NCBI GenBank assembly: GCA_963791325.1
Contig: CAWBRU010000021.1
Span: 1-64,000, forward strand
Length of the DNA: 64,000 nucleotides
Direction of reading: 5' to 3'
DNA from: JBEVJK01 sp963791325
GTDB lineage: Bacteria; Pseudomonadota; Alphaproteobacteria; Rhizobiales; Rhizobiaceae
Positions 9,105 through 20,229 of the stretch are shown here, piece after piece; positions within the stretch are counted from its first letter, which is position 1, and each line of letters opens with the position of its first letter. The position numbers were made by a program, and so were the translations under genes. Below the pieces are notes generated by a model. That model saw nothing but the letters and a program-made list of their open reading frames with translations. It was not told the origin of the DNA and searched no databases.

Positions 9105-10564
9105 TCAGCGCCGGCGTCGCCGCCGCCGCCGCGCATCGCGCGCCCACCGCCGCCGCCGCCGCCATGGAAGCCGCCGCCGCCGCGTCCGCCGCCGCCCATC
9201 GACCGGCCGCCGCCGCCTTGAAAGCCGCCGCCCATCGCCGCGCGGCCACGGTTCGACTGGATCTGCGTCACCCGGCCGCGGTCGACGCTGCCCAGCGCTC
9301 CCGGGTTGCGGGGCCGGTTGTCGATGCGGCCTCCCATCGTCGGCTTGCCGGCCGGGCGATTGAGATTGGCCGGGCGCTTGACGTCGCCCTTGGCGATGTT
9401 CGGCCTGTTGCCGGCGGGCCGGTCGAGGTTCGGCCGATTGCCCGCGGGCCGCGAAATATCGGGCCGGCGAATGCCCTCGCCGCCCGCCGGCCCCGGCCGG
9501 TTGAGGCCCGCATTGCCGCCGCCCAGCGATCCCTGGCGTGCTTTCAGTCCCTCGGCGGTGTTCTTGCGGATATCGCGCGCCGCGTCGGCACGGTTGGGGA
9601 AGGCGGCGCTGCGCTGCTCGCGCAACGTCTGCGCCTTGTTCTTGATCGAGGTGTTGCCGTTGGCCTCGATCCGGTTGCGCAGGTTGTTGTTGACATTGAT
9701 GTTGTTGAACTGATTGCGGTCGAACTTGATCTTTGAACGGTCGACGTTCTTCCAGTCGACATCGTTGAAATTGACCCGGCCGTTGAACCGGCGGTTGTTG
9801 AAGCAATTGTTGCAGTCGATGTCGACGTCATTGCCGTTCCAGCGGCCGTCCCAGACGCCCCAATTGTCCCAATCGACCACCGAGGCCCACACCGCCCCGG
9901 TCACCGCCGCGGCGAAGAACGTGGCGCCGGGGTAGAAATAGTTGGGATAGGGGTCGGGGTAGTAGCTGATCGGCGCCGGGGGATAATCCTCGACATAGAG
10001 CATTTCGGGCTTGTACTGAGGCACATAGACCTTTTCCGGATTGGTCGGCTTGATGACGACGTTGTCGCCCTGCGAGACCACCTGGATCTTGTCATCGGAC
10101 TTGATCACCTGCTTGGCCACAGCCTCGTCGCGCAGCTGCTGGATGGCGATGAGCACATCCTTCTGCTGATAGGCGATGGCGTCGGCGAGGCTCTGCGTCC
10201 ATTCGAGGTCGTCGCTCATCATCTCGACGATCTGCGGATAGTTGAGCAGCGAGACCACGCTGCCGTCCCAGCCGTCCTTCGGCTTCAGCGACTTGTCCTT
10301 GGCGTAGCGGTCGAGATAGCGCGCGGCCTCGACGATCTGCAGCGGATAGAGCGAAGCGCTGGTGATCAGCGCGACCAGGTCATCCGGGTAGAGCGCGATC
10401 CGCGCGACGAGCACCTCCAGCTCGTCCTCGCTCAGAGGTGCAGGCTGTGCTGCGTCTGAGGTTGGCGGCGCGGCTGCTGCGCTGTCCTGCGCCAAAGCCG
10501 GTGTTCCGCCAATGAGCGCTGCAAGGACCACGCCGAAAAGCAGAGCAAACCCGGTTCGCTTCAT
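9105..10564 (-). CDS. DUF3300-family exported protein (3' frame disturbed)
   Basis: Signal peptide at residues 1-25 ending ALAQ, then a DUF3300 domain (LSEDELEVLVARIALYPDDL, LLNYPQIVEMMSDDLEW, VYVPQYKPEMLYV). An Asn/Asp-rich middle, repeated RPAGNRPN units and a Gly-rich tail follow. The function of DUF3300 is unknown; it is usually envelope-associated. At the 3' end, restoring one missing base gives the natural tail GGGGRRRR and a TGA at 9105-9107. Without it the frame runs through into DUF2950. The two genes are probably one operon. Confidence 0.82.
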
Positions 10565-10646
10565 CGCCGGTCCCTTCTCCTCGCCGTCGCCGTTTCCATC
10601 TCAGCACAAAGGATTGCACGGCACAATCAGGCTTATGGGCGCCGGA

Positions 10647-11576
10647 CTAGTCTGTGAAAGCCTCAACAACGTTGCGCTTACCCAGCATGAACGCGTCGGC
10701 GACGTGCTGCAGCGGCGCCAGATCGACGTCGGATCTGCCCGCCCTGATGATTTCCGCGAAGCGCCGGTAGAGGCCCGGGTATTCGGCCTCGGGCGCGTCC
10801 TGGAGCACGCGTCCGCCGACCGTGAGCTTGGCGCCGCCATTGGCGAGCTCGACCCGGCCGGCATCGGTCTCGGCGACGATGTCCCAGCTCTGCGGCCCGG
10901 TCTGGCGCCAGTCGAGCTCGGCCGTCAGCGGCGTTCCGTCGGCCATGCGGAAATCGAGCGCCGCGGCGATCGGCGCATCACGGTTTTCCGGGAAGTCGAG
11001 CCGGGCTGCGGTGAGAAAGAACGGCGCGAAAATGGAGGTGGCGATCGACAAGGCGTTGATGCCGGGATCGAACACGCCGAAGCCGCCGGGCTCCCAGATC
11101 CAGGCCTGGCCGGGATGCCAGCGGCGCACATCCTCCTTCCAGATGATCGCGGCCGTGCGCACCCTGGTCTGCGACAGCTGCAGCCGGGTGGCTTCGACCG
11201 CCGGCGCGTAGCGGGAGTGCCAGCCGGCGAACAGCGACACGCCCTTGGCCGCGGCGCGCGCCTTGAGGTCCTCGACCTCGCTGACCGTCGCGCCCGGCGG
11301 CTTCTCCAGGAAGACGTGCTTGCCGGCGGCAATCGCCGTTCGTGCGGCATCGTAGCGGAAGCTGGGCGGCATGCAGAGCGACACCGCCTGAAGGTCGGGC
11401 ACCGCGGCAAGCATGGCCTCGAGAGAGGGAAAGCTGGCGACGCCGTCGACGCTGGCATTGCGGCTGGCGGCAGCCAGCAGGCGAAAGCTCGGATCCTTGG
11501 CGATGGCCGGCAGATGCTGGTCGCGGACGATCTTGCCGACGCTGACGATGCCGATGGCAATGGGTTGGGAAGGCAT
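10647..11576 (-). CDS. Sugar 1-dehydrogenase, L-arabinose/D-galactose type (Gfo/Idh/MocA)
   Basis: A 309-residue Gfo/Idh/MocA oxidoreductase with GIVSVGKIVRDQHLPAI at the N-terminus, EKPPGA (the conserved EKP lysine) and the sugar-dehydrogenase signature WKEDVRRWHPGQAWIWEPG. From memory these closely resemble the NAD(P)-dependent L-arabinose/D-galactose 1-dehydrogenases that make aldonolactones. The ATG at 11576 is preceded by GGAGATCC. Through a frame slip the upstream cydB tail reads into this gene, but the fresh start and complete Rossmann fold show it is separate. It might serve the ribose-type importer a few kb away; that is inference. Confidence 0.82.
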   Translation of the reverse strand: MPSQPIAIGIVSVGKIVRDQHLPAIAKDPSFRLLAAASRNASVDGVASFPSLEAMLAAVPDLQAVSLCMPPSFRYDAARTAIAAGKHVFLEKPPGATVSEVEDLKARAAAKGVSLFAGWHSRYAPAVEATRLQLSQTRVRTAAIIWKEDVRRWHPGQAWIWEPGGFGVFDPGINALSIATSIFAPFFLTAARLDFPENRDAPIAAALDFRMADGTPLTAELDWRQTGPQSWDIVAETDAGRVELANGGAKLTVGGRVLQDAPEAEYPGLYRRFAEIIRAGRSDVDLAPLQHVADAFMLGKRNVVEAFTD

Positions 11577-11599
11577 GGATCTCCGTATCCGCCGGCCGG

Positions 11600-12607
11600 C
11601 TAATGGTAGCCGATATCGGCGCGCACTTTGCCGCGAAACACCCAGTACGACCAGGCCGTATAGACCAGGATCACCGGCAGCAGCGAACAGGGTGCCGATC
11701 AACAGGAAGGCCTGCGTGCTGGGTGCGGCGGCCGCCTCCCAGAGCGAATAGCGATGCGGCACGATCATCGGGAACAGGCTGATGACGATGCCGAGATAGG
11801 AGCTCAGGAAGAGGCCGACCGCAGCCGCGAACGGCATGATCTCGGCCGTTCCGGTCAGTCCGCGCCATGCCAAAGCCGCGCAGATCAGCGCCAGGAGCGG
11901 CACGGGGGCGAGGATCGCGAGGTTCGGGCCAGGTGAACCAGCGCGCGGCGATGCCGGCGTCCATCAGCGGCGTCCAGATGCTGACGATGCCGACCGCCGC
12001 GACCACTCCGACAAGGCAGACGAGTCCGTAGCGGCGCATCTGCGCCTGCAGTTCGCCTTCGTCTTCAGGATCAGCCAGCCGGCGCCGAGCAGGCCGTAGC
12101 CGAACACCAGCGCCACGCCGGTGAGCATCGAGAAAGGCGTGAAGCAGTCCCAGCTCGAGCCGGCGAAGACGCGGCCGTCGACCTCGAAGCCCTGGATGAA
12201 GGCGCCGAGCACGATGCCCTGGCAGAAGGTGGCGATCAGCGAGCCGGCAGAAAAGCCATGGTCCCAGAACGAGCGGTGCGCGCTGTCGCGGAAGCGGAAT
12301 TCGAATGCCACGCCGCGGAACACCAGCGCAAGCAGCATCAGCGGATGGGCAAGTAGACCGCCGGGATGATGATCGCGAAGGCCAGCGGAAAGGCGGCCAG
12401 CAGGCCGACGCTGCCGAGGATCAGCCAGGTCTCGTTGCCGTCCCAGATCGGCGCGATCGAGTTCATCACCAGATTGCGCGACGGGGTATCCGGGGCGAAG
12501 CCGTAGAGAATGCCGACGCCGAGATCGAAGCCGTCGAGCAGCACATAGAACAGGACGGCAAGCCCGAGAATCAAGGTCCAGACCGGTGTCAGATCGAACG
12601 GCGTCAT
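11600..12607 (-). CDS. cydB: Cytochrome bd-type (CIO) quinol oxidase subunit II (several frame breaks)
   Basis: Subunit II of the bd-type terminal oxidase. The N-terminus (TLILGLAVLFYVLLDGFDLG, IAPIWDGNETWLI) and the C-terminus (WSYWVFRGKVRADIGYH, TAG at 11600-11602) are both recognisable, so the gene is complete in length at about 335 residues. The frame slips at about 12350, 12045, 11930 and 11690. Single-base corrections restore family sequence such as LVFRGVAFEFRFR and GTLFLLPVILVYTAW. The ATG at 12607 overlaps the cydA stop (ATGA), so the two are translationally coupled. Decay is possible, but the conservation between breaks favours sequencing error. Confidence 0.8.
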
Positions 12608-14007
12608 GGCGCATCCCCCTCCGCCACGCCCGCGGCGGCGAGGATCGGCCGCTGCGGCCGGCCGCTTTCGATCTGCTCGTCGCCCTCCGCGGGCTTGATG
12701 CCTTGGCGGACGAAGCGGGCCATCAGCGTGATCCCGGCCGGGAACATCACCAGATAGACTGCGACATAGCCGGCGAGCGACAGAAGCACGTCCGCGCCGG
12801 TCAGCGACGGCGATACCGAGTCGGCGGTGCGCATCAGCCCGTAGACCGTCCATGGCTGGCGGCCGACCTCGGTGGTGGTCCAGCCGGCGAGCACGGCGAG
12901 GAAGCCGAGCGGCCAGGCGAATTCGCAGCAGCGCAGGAACCAGCCGCTGTCGTAGAGCCGCCCCCGCCAGCGCAGCCAGGTTCCGACCGCGACGATGAGC
13001 AGCAACAAGAGGCCGATGCCGACCATGATGCGGAAGGCGAAGAACACGATCGCGACCGGCGGCCGGTCTTCGGCGGCCACCTCCTTCAGGCCCTTGACCT
13101 CGCCGTTCCACTCATGCGTCAGGATCAGGCTGCCGAGCCGCGGCACGTCGATGGCGAAGCGGTTGGTCTCGGCCTGCTGATCGGGGATGCGCGAACAAGG
13201 TCAGCGGCACGCCCGCTGCGCGGTCTCCCAGCGCGCTTCGATGGCGGCCAGCTTCGTCGGCTGATGCTCAAGCGTGTTGAGACCGTGCAGCGTCGCCGAG
13301 AAAGATCTGCAGCGGCACCAGCACCAGCAGCAGCCACAGGGTCATGGACAGCATGACCCGGCCTTCGGCGGACGAGCGTCCGCTGCGGATCAGGTAAGCC
13401 GCGCCCGCCGACCACCACGAAGCCGGTGGTGACATAGAAGCCGACGACCGTGTGCGCCAGCCGATAGGGAAAGGACGGGTTGAAGATGATCTCCATCCAG
13501 CTCTTCGGGAAGAAGCGGCCGTCGACGATCTCATAGCCGGCCGGCGTCTGCATCCAGCTGTTGGTGGCCAGGATCCAGAACGACGACAACAGGGTGCCGA
13601 ACGCCACCATCACCGCCGCGAAGAAATGCGCCCAGCGCGGCACCAGGCTGCGGCCGAACAGCAGCACGCCGAGGAAGGTCGCTTCGAGAAAGAAGGCCAT
13701 CAGGCCTTCATAGGCCAGCAACGGCGAGATGACGTTGGCCGTGGCGTCGGAGAAGCGGCTCCAATTGGTGCCGAACTGGAAGGGCATGATGATGCCCGAC
13801 ACCACGCCCATGCCGAAGGCGATGGAGAAGATCTTGGTCCAGAAGGCGGAGATGCGGAGATAGATCTCCTTGCCGGTGAAGAAATAGAGGCCCTCGAGCA
13901 AACGCGATGTAGGAGGCCAGACCGACGGTGAAGGCCGGCAGGAGAATATGCCAGGCAATCACCCAGGCGAACTGCAGGCGTGACAAGAGAACAGGATCAA
14001 GTTCCAT
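12604..14007 (-). CDS. cydA: Cytochrome bd-type (CIO) quinol oxidase subunit I (several frame breaks)
   Basis: Haem-bearing subunit that oxidises quinol and reduces oxygen. LSRLQFAWVIAWHILLPA, MGVVSGI, FGTNWSRFSD and NSWMQTPAGYEIVDG are family signatures. The GLASYIA start and the overall length near 467 residues indicate the short-Q-loop, cyanide-insensitive (CIO) type rather than E. coli CydA. Frame breaks lie at about 13900 (extra A), 13405 (extra C), 13291 (extra C) and between 13190 and 13225; each can be repaired with one base. The ATG at 14007 has AGGAGAGGG upstream. This high-affinity or cyanide-tolerant oxidase forms a two-gene operon with cydB. Confidence 0.83.
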
Positions 14008-14114
14008 GACCATCCCTCTCCTGGTCGGATCCTCGAGTGCCGGGTCACAACTTAAAGGATGTCGACCCGTCTGCAAATTGGTTTCAGGCTGACCTTGGGC
14101 AGTGCTTCAACAGC

Positions 14115-15305
14115 TTACAGGCAGTCGCTGGGAACCGGCCTGCCGGCGAAGCGGTCGGCCATCCAGGCGACCGCCGCCGCGGCGCTGTCGCGGCCGATCC
14201 AGCCATGGCCGACCCCGGGCAGGGTGAGCAGCCGGACCCGGCCGCCGGCCGCGCACACCGCCGCGACATAGTCTTTCGTAACCGGCGGGTCGACGATGTC
14301 ATCGGCTTCGCCCTGGGCGATGAACAGGGGCAGATCGGAGGGCGGCGGGCCGATCGTGTTTTGCGCCAGGAGCGACTGCCAGGGCTCGATTTCGGTCGGA
14401 TCGGGAACGCTGAGGAAGGCGACATCGAGCAGGCGTCCGAGCTCGCCGCGGCGTCTGAGGTCGAGCGGCGTCTCCAGGCAGTCGTCGGCGAGCTGGTCGA
14501 CGGTGCCCTCCGCGCCGGGCAGGATCACCTTCGCCATCGGCGCATCGAAGACCCGTTGCCACGCCCACAAGGTCATCGCGAGCAGGTTCTTGCCGCCGGT
14601 CGAGCCGAGGTCGTCGGCCATCAGTGTCCTGAGGTCGGTGGCCGGCGCTGCCGCTGCCGCGCCGACGATGTCGAGCTCGGGCGCGTAGGTGCGGGCGATG
14701 AGGCCGGCATAGAGCACCGCCTGGCCGCCTTGCGAGTGGCCCCACAGCGCCGCCGTCCGGCTCGCGGCGCTGCCGACCAGCCGGCGGGCCGCGCGCAGCG
14801 AATCGAGCACGGCGCGGCCTTCGCTGACCCCGACCAGATAGGGATGCGGGCCGGGCGTGCCGAGCCCGGGATAGTCGGTCGCGGCCACGACGAAGCCGCG
14901 CGCCACCATCTCGCGCAAGCCTTGGATCTGCTGGAACTTGAAGATCGCCAGGGATGGCGCACAGCGCGAGACTACGCCTGAGGTCGGGTGCGCCCAGGCG
15001 ACCAGCGGACGCCCGCCTTCAGGCGGCACGCCGCGCGGCGCAATGACCATACCGGAGACGGCGATCGGCTCGCCGTTGAGCCCGGTCGAGCGGTACAGGA
15101 TGCGGTAGGCGTCGGCTTCGAGCATCAATCCGAGCTCCAGCCGCTCCGTGCGGATCAGGGTGCCGGGCGCACCGATGATTTGCGCCGGCTGAGCCCGATA
15201 GAAGGAATCGTCCGCCGCCGCGTCGCGCCGCACAAAGGTGGCAACTGCCGCAAGCGCAAGGGCCAGCGCGGCGGTCAGCCACAGCACGGTTTGGCGGCGG
15301 CGCAT
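14115..15305 (-). CDS. Secretory-lipase-family alpha/beta hydrolase
   Basis: A 396-residue hydrolase with an N-terminal signal or anchor (MRRRQTVLWLTAALALALA). Features: AWAHPTSGV (oxyanion region), nucleophile elbow GHSQGGQAVL, acid region AQGEADDIVDP and catalytic-histidine region GVGHGWIG. This pattern fits the fungal/bacterial secretory lipase (LIP) family. It probably cleaves esters in the periplasm or outside the cell; the substrate is unknown. The frame opens further upstream to 15365, but the ATG at 15305 places the signal peptide first. It lies between the ABC importer and cydA with no tight coupling to either. Confidence 0.82.
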   Translation of the reverse strand: MRRRQTVLWLTAALALALAAVATFVRRDAAADDSFYRAQPAQIIGAPGTLIRTERLELGLMLEADAYRILYRSTGLNGEPIAVSGMVIAPRGVPPEGGRPLVAWAHPTSGVVSRCAPSLAIFKFQQIQGLREMVARGFVVAATDYPGLGTPGPHPYLVGVSEGRAVLDSLRAARRLVGSAASRTAALWGHSQGGQAVLYAGLIARTYAPELDIVGAAAAAPATDLRTLMADDLGSTGGKNLLAMTLWAWQRVFDAPMAKVILPGAEGTVDQLADDCLETPLDLRRRGELGRLLDVAFLSVPDPTEIEPWQSLLAQNTIGPPPSDLPLFIAQGEADDIVDPPVTKDYVAAVCAAGGRVRLLTLPGVGHGWIGRDSAAAAVAWMADRFAGRPVPSDCL

Positions 15306-15503
15306 GGCGCCGGTCTCAAGCGCGCGCGCCGCCTGCGCTGCTTCTCCTCCGATCGTCGGCGGCAATCTGCAGGCCGGCGCCGATCAACGCCAAATCGGGA
15401 TCGACCGTTCTCCGAACCATGTCCCTGTCCTTGGTTTGCAGAGCCTGCCGGACCCTCAGTTTCCGCAAGTTGAGCCCGAGTTCAAGGCTCCGGCGGGCTG
15501 CCG

Positions 15504-16469
15504 TCAGCCGACGCGAACCGCGCCGCCGAACCGGGTGCGCGAGAATTGCTGGTCGGCCAGCACCCCGATCAGGATCACCGAGCCCATCACCGCGAAGTTG
15601 AGCGAACTCGGGATGCCGAGCAGGTTGACGAGGTTTTGCAGCACCTGCAGCAGGATGGTGCCGAGCACCACGCCGAGGATCGAGCCTTCGCCGCCGCGCA
15701 GCGAGCAGCCGCCGAGCACCGCCGCGGCGATCGCGTAGAGCTCGTAGAAATTGCCGTGCGAGGACGGCGAGATCGAGCGCGTATACATGGCGATGAAGAT
15801 CGCGGCCACGGCGGTCAGGCCGCAGCAGATGACATAGGCGGCAATGATGATGCGCGACGTGCGGATGCCGCTGTAGCGCGCCGCCTCCTCGTTCTTGCCG
15901 ACGGCAAACAGATAGCGGCCGAACACCGAGCGGTGCAGCACCACGCCCATGATCAGGGTGACCAGCAGAAAGGCGATCAGGCTGTGAGGGATGCCGAACA
16001 GACGCCCGGCCGTCAGCCATTCCAGCGTCGGGAAGCTGGCGCCGAACGGAAAGCCGGCGGTGGCGTCGTCGGTGTACCAGCGGGCGACGCCGCGATAGAT
16101 CAGCAGCCCGCACAGCGTCACCACGAAGGGCTGCAGCCCGACCCGGGCGACCAGGAAGCCATGCAGCAGGCCGATCAGGCAGCCGATGGCGACGACGATG
16201 ACAAACGCAAGCCCCGGATTGATGGTGCCGCCGGCCACCATGTCGACGAAGACGACGCCGAGCAGCGCGATGATCGAGCCGACCGACAGCTCGATGCCCC
16301 CGGAAATGATGACGAAGGCCTGGGCCACCGCGAAGATGCCGAACAGGCCGATCAGGTTCGCCGTGTTGGAAAGGTTGATCGGCGACAGAAAGCGCGGGTT
16401 GATGAAGGCGACGACGGCGCCGACCACCAGGATCAGCACGAACAGCCAAAGGTCCTTGCGGTTGATCAT
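15504..16469 (-). CDS. Ribose-type sugar ABC transporter permease
   Basis: A 321-residue BPD_transp_2 family permease with many hydrophobic helices and the conserved ISGGIELSVGSI and GRYLFAVGKNEEAARYSGI motifs (the latter is the EAA-like loop that contacts the ATPase). It belongs with the ATPase and binding protein encoded immediately upstream on the same strand. The ATG at 16469 follows GGAGCAAAGCGGGCG. Of the three importer genes this is the only one without a frame break. The sugar is unknown; the family takes up pentoses, hexoses and polyols. Confidence 0.9.
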   Translation of the reverse strand: MINRKDLWLFVLILVVGAVVAFINPRFLSPINLSNTANLIGLFGIFAVAQAFVIISGGIELSVGSIIALLGVVFVDMVAGGTINPGLAFVIVVAIGCLIGLLHGFLVARVGLQPFVVTLCGLLIYRGVARWYTDDATAGFPFGASFPTLEWLTAGRLFGIPHSLIAFLLVTLIMGVVLHRSVFGRYLFAVGKNEEAARYSGIRTSRIIIAAYVICCGLTAVAAIFIAMYTRSISPSSHGNFYELYAIAAAVLGGCSLRGGEGSILGVVLGTILLQVLQNLVNLLGIPSSLNFAVMGSVILIGVLADQQFSRTRFGGAVRVG

Positions 16470-16509
16470 CGCCCGCTTTGCTCCGCCAGGTCTGCGTTGT
16501 TCGGTTGTC

Positions 16510-18019
<1,510 letters not shown>

Positions 18020-18057
18020 CAAGCGACCATCGGCACCAACGCCAAGACCCGGACGGA

Positions 18058-18091
18058 AAGCAGGCCGGCGATGCGAAGCGCCGGCCTGCTT
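18058..18091 (-). terminator. Strong hairpin between binding-protein and ATPase genes
   Basis: Perfect 13-bp inverted repeat AAGCAGGCCGGCG / CGCCGGCCTGCTT around an 8-base loop, 14 bases after the binding-protein stop and inside the operon. No T-run follows. Such hairpins usually protect the 3' end of the binding-protein message or partly terminate it, giving more binding protein than ATPase. Confidence 0.75.
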
Positions 18092-18104
18092 GGCTCAATC
18101 GGCC

Positions 18105-19058
18105 TCAGCCATCGATGCGCGACTTCAGCTCGGCCTCGAAGGCGTCGACATTGGACTTGTCGATCATCTTGGTGGGGATGATGACGAGCTTGTTCCGGCC
18201 GGCACCACCGACTTGTCGCCCTCGAGATATTTGGCCATCAGCTTCATGCCCTGATAGCCCCACTCGAACGGCTGCTGGACCACGGTCCCGGCGATCGTGC
18301 CCTCGCGCACGCCGCCCAAGGTGATCGGATCTTCGTCGAAGCCGATCACGGTGATCTGGCCGAGCTTGCCGCTTTCCTTGAGCACCTCATAGATACGCGG
18401 GGTGTTGTAGGAATAGAAGCCGACCATGCACTTGATGTCGGGATTGGCGGCAAGCGCGTCCTCGACATTGCGCTTGGCGCGGGTCTGGTCGATGTCGTCG
18501 CCGCGGACGTCGGTCAGCTCGACCTTCGAGCCGGCCATCGCCGCTTTCATGCCTTCGATGCGCTCGCGCGCATTGTCGGCGCCGGGCAGCCCGACGAAGC
18601 CGATGCACTTGGCCCCGTCCGGAAGCGCCTTGACGCGCGATCTGGCCGGCCTGCTTGCCGGCGTCGGTGTTGGACGAGCCGATATAGGCGATGCGGTTGG
18701 TGTCGGGGGCATCGCTGTCGGTGGTGAACAGCGGCACCTGGCCGCCGATCCGGTTCAACGCCTCGGTCGACGATTTCGGGTCGACCGCGCTCACCATGAT
18801 CGCCGATACGCCGGCCGACACCAGGTCATCCATCAGCCGCTGCTGCACGGCCGCGGCGGCTTGCTCGGGATATTTGAGCGACAGCTGGTAGTTGGGAAGC
18901 TCCGCTTGCGCCTTCTTGACGCCGGCCTCGGCCAGCTTCCAGAAGTCGGACGCGCCGTTGACGACAAAGGCGAGTTGCTTCTTGTCTTCGGCATAGGCGC
19001 CCGATGACATCAGGATCGCGCCGATCACGGCAGCGCTGGCTGCAAGACGAAATCGCAT
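18105..19058 (-). CDS. Periplasmic sugar-binding protein of ribose-type ABC importer (frame broken)
   Basis: About 317 residues, starting with a signal peptide (MRFRLAASAAVIGAILMSS..AYA) and continuing as a type 1 periplasmic binding protein: FWKLAEAGVKKAQAELPNY, VSAVDPKSSTEALNRI, FTTDSDAPDTNRIAYIGSSN, VIGFDEDPITLGGVREGTI. The frame breaks near 18640 and near 18200, with the C-terminus KMIDKSNVDAFEAELKSR restored after the second. GGAGGAATTC precedes the ATG at 19058. It heads the three-gene importer operon and defines substrate choice, which cannot be told by eye. Confidence 0.87.
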
Positions 19059-19233
19059 GAATTCCTCCACTCGGTTTTGGTTTGCTGATGGTCGACCGGG
19101 CGTCGTCAGACCGCAACGCACCCCTCGCGCGTCGCCGCGGTATCATTTGCCTCCCTGATTGCGCGCCGGTTCGATCCCCAGCTAACTGCAGGGCCCGCCG
19201 ATAGTCAATAATTGTCCGACAAATCTTCGCTGA

Positions 19234-19249
19234 CCCGGCGGCAGCCGGG
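19234..19249 (-). terminator. Hairpin downstream of proC
   Basis: CCCGGC / GCCGGG with a GGCA loop, 23 bases after the proC stop. The stem is GC-rich and no T-run follows, so the terminator role is tentative. Confidence 0.4.
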
Positions 19250-19271
19250 CCGGGAGGCGGCGGCGGCGCGG

Positions 19272-20081
19272 TCAGCGCCCAAGCTCGATCGAACGCCGGC
19301 GTGCTGCCTCGACCGCCGCGCCGATCAGCTTCGTCAGCCGATCCTCGCCCATCAGCACGCCGAGGGCCGCGGCCGTGGTGCCGTGGGGGCTGGTCACCTG
19401 TTGGCGCAGCTTCGCCGGGGTCTCGCCGCTCTCGGCGGCCAGGCATGCAGCCCCGTAGACCGTCTGGCGGGCGAGCAGAGCCGCCGTCGCGGCCGGCAAC
19501 CCTGCCGCTTCGCCCGCCGCGGTCAGCGCTTCGAGGAAATGAAAGACGTAGGCCGGACCGGAGCCCGAGACGGCGGTCACCGCGTCCATCAGGTGCTCGT
19601 CGGCGACCTTGGTCACCGCGCCGCTCGCCGAAAGCAGACCGTCGATGAAGGCGGCGTCCGGTGCCGCGACGCGGCCGTTGTCGACCGTGACCATCATGCC
19701 CTTGCCGATCGCCGCCGGGGTATTGGGCATGCAGCGCACCAGCGGCACCGCGCCAAGCACCTTTTCCAGGGCGGCCATCGGCGTGCCCGCGGCTATGCTG
19801 AGGAAGGTCGTGCCGCCCTCGGCGAAGCGCCGATAGTCGCCGGCGACCGCCAGGATCACCTGCGGCTTGACCGCCAAGACGATCAGCCGCGGCGCCGCGG
19901 CTCGGATGGCGCCGGCATCGGCAACGGCCTTGACGCCCAGGCCGGCTGCGCGGCTTCGCAGCGCCGCGTCGGGCTCGACCACCCAGACCTCGGCAGCCGA
20001 CAGCCGGCCGAACTCCAGCCAGCCGGTGAGCATCGCAAACCCCATATTGCCGCATCCGGCAAGCACCACGGTCGAAGACAT
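19272..20081 (-). CDS. proC: Pyrroline-5-carboxylate reductase
   Basis: Last step of proline synthesis: NAD(P)H-dependent reduction of pyrroline-5-carboxylate. The 269-residue length is standard. The Rossmann motif GCGNMGFAML is at the N-terminus, and the family signature VTAVSGSGPAYVFHFLEAL lies in the C-terminal half, followed by VTSPHGTTAAAL. The start at 20081 is favoured by AGAGGAGAAG just upstream over the longer frame to 20147. It is a single-gene unit divergent from a glycosyltransferase gene. Confidence 0.95.
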   Translation of the reverse strand: MSSTVVLAGCGNMGFAMLTGWLEFGRLSAAEVWVVEPDAALRSRAAGLGVKAVADAGAIRAAAPRLIVLAVKPQVILAVAGDYRRFAEGGTTFLSIAAGTPMAALEKVLGAVPLVRCMPNTPAAIGKGMMVTVDNGRVAAPDAAFIDGLLSASGAVTKVADEHLMDAVTAVSGSGPAYVFHFLEALTAAGEAAGLPAATAALLARQTVYGAACLAAESGETPAKLRQQVTSPHGTTAAALGVLMGEDRLTKLIGAAVEAARRRSIELGR

Positions 20082-20229
20082 TGCCGCTTCTCCTCTGGCC
20101 GCTCTCCTGTCACGGCGACCCGCGCCTTGCAAGTCGGAGCTGGCCATACTGACCGCTCTTGCTGCAGGACCGACAACGGCTTATCGATTGACGAGCATGC
20201 TCGCTTGCGCCGGGGAGGGGAAAGCGGCT

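Noticed and set aside
8108..10564. A natural DUF3300-DUF2950 fusion
   Set aside because: A second signal peptide begins internally, and one base restores a typical DUF3300 ending with a stop at 9105.
10647..11903. A single protein joining membrane helices to a Gfo/Idh/MocA dehydrogenase
   Set aside because: The helices are the out-of-frame tail of cydB (ILVYTAWSYWVFRGKV in the corrected frame), and the dehydrogenase has its own ATG and a full fold from 11576.
11600..14007. cydAB as a decaying pseudogene pair
   Set aside because: All breaks are single-base shifts, the sequence between them is highly conserved, both ends are intact, and unrelated genes in the same block show the same errors.
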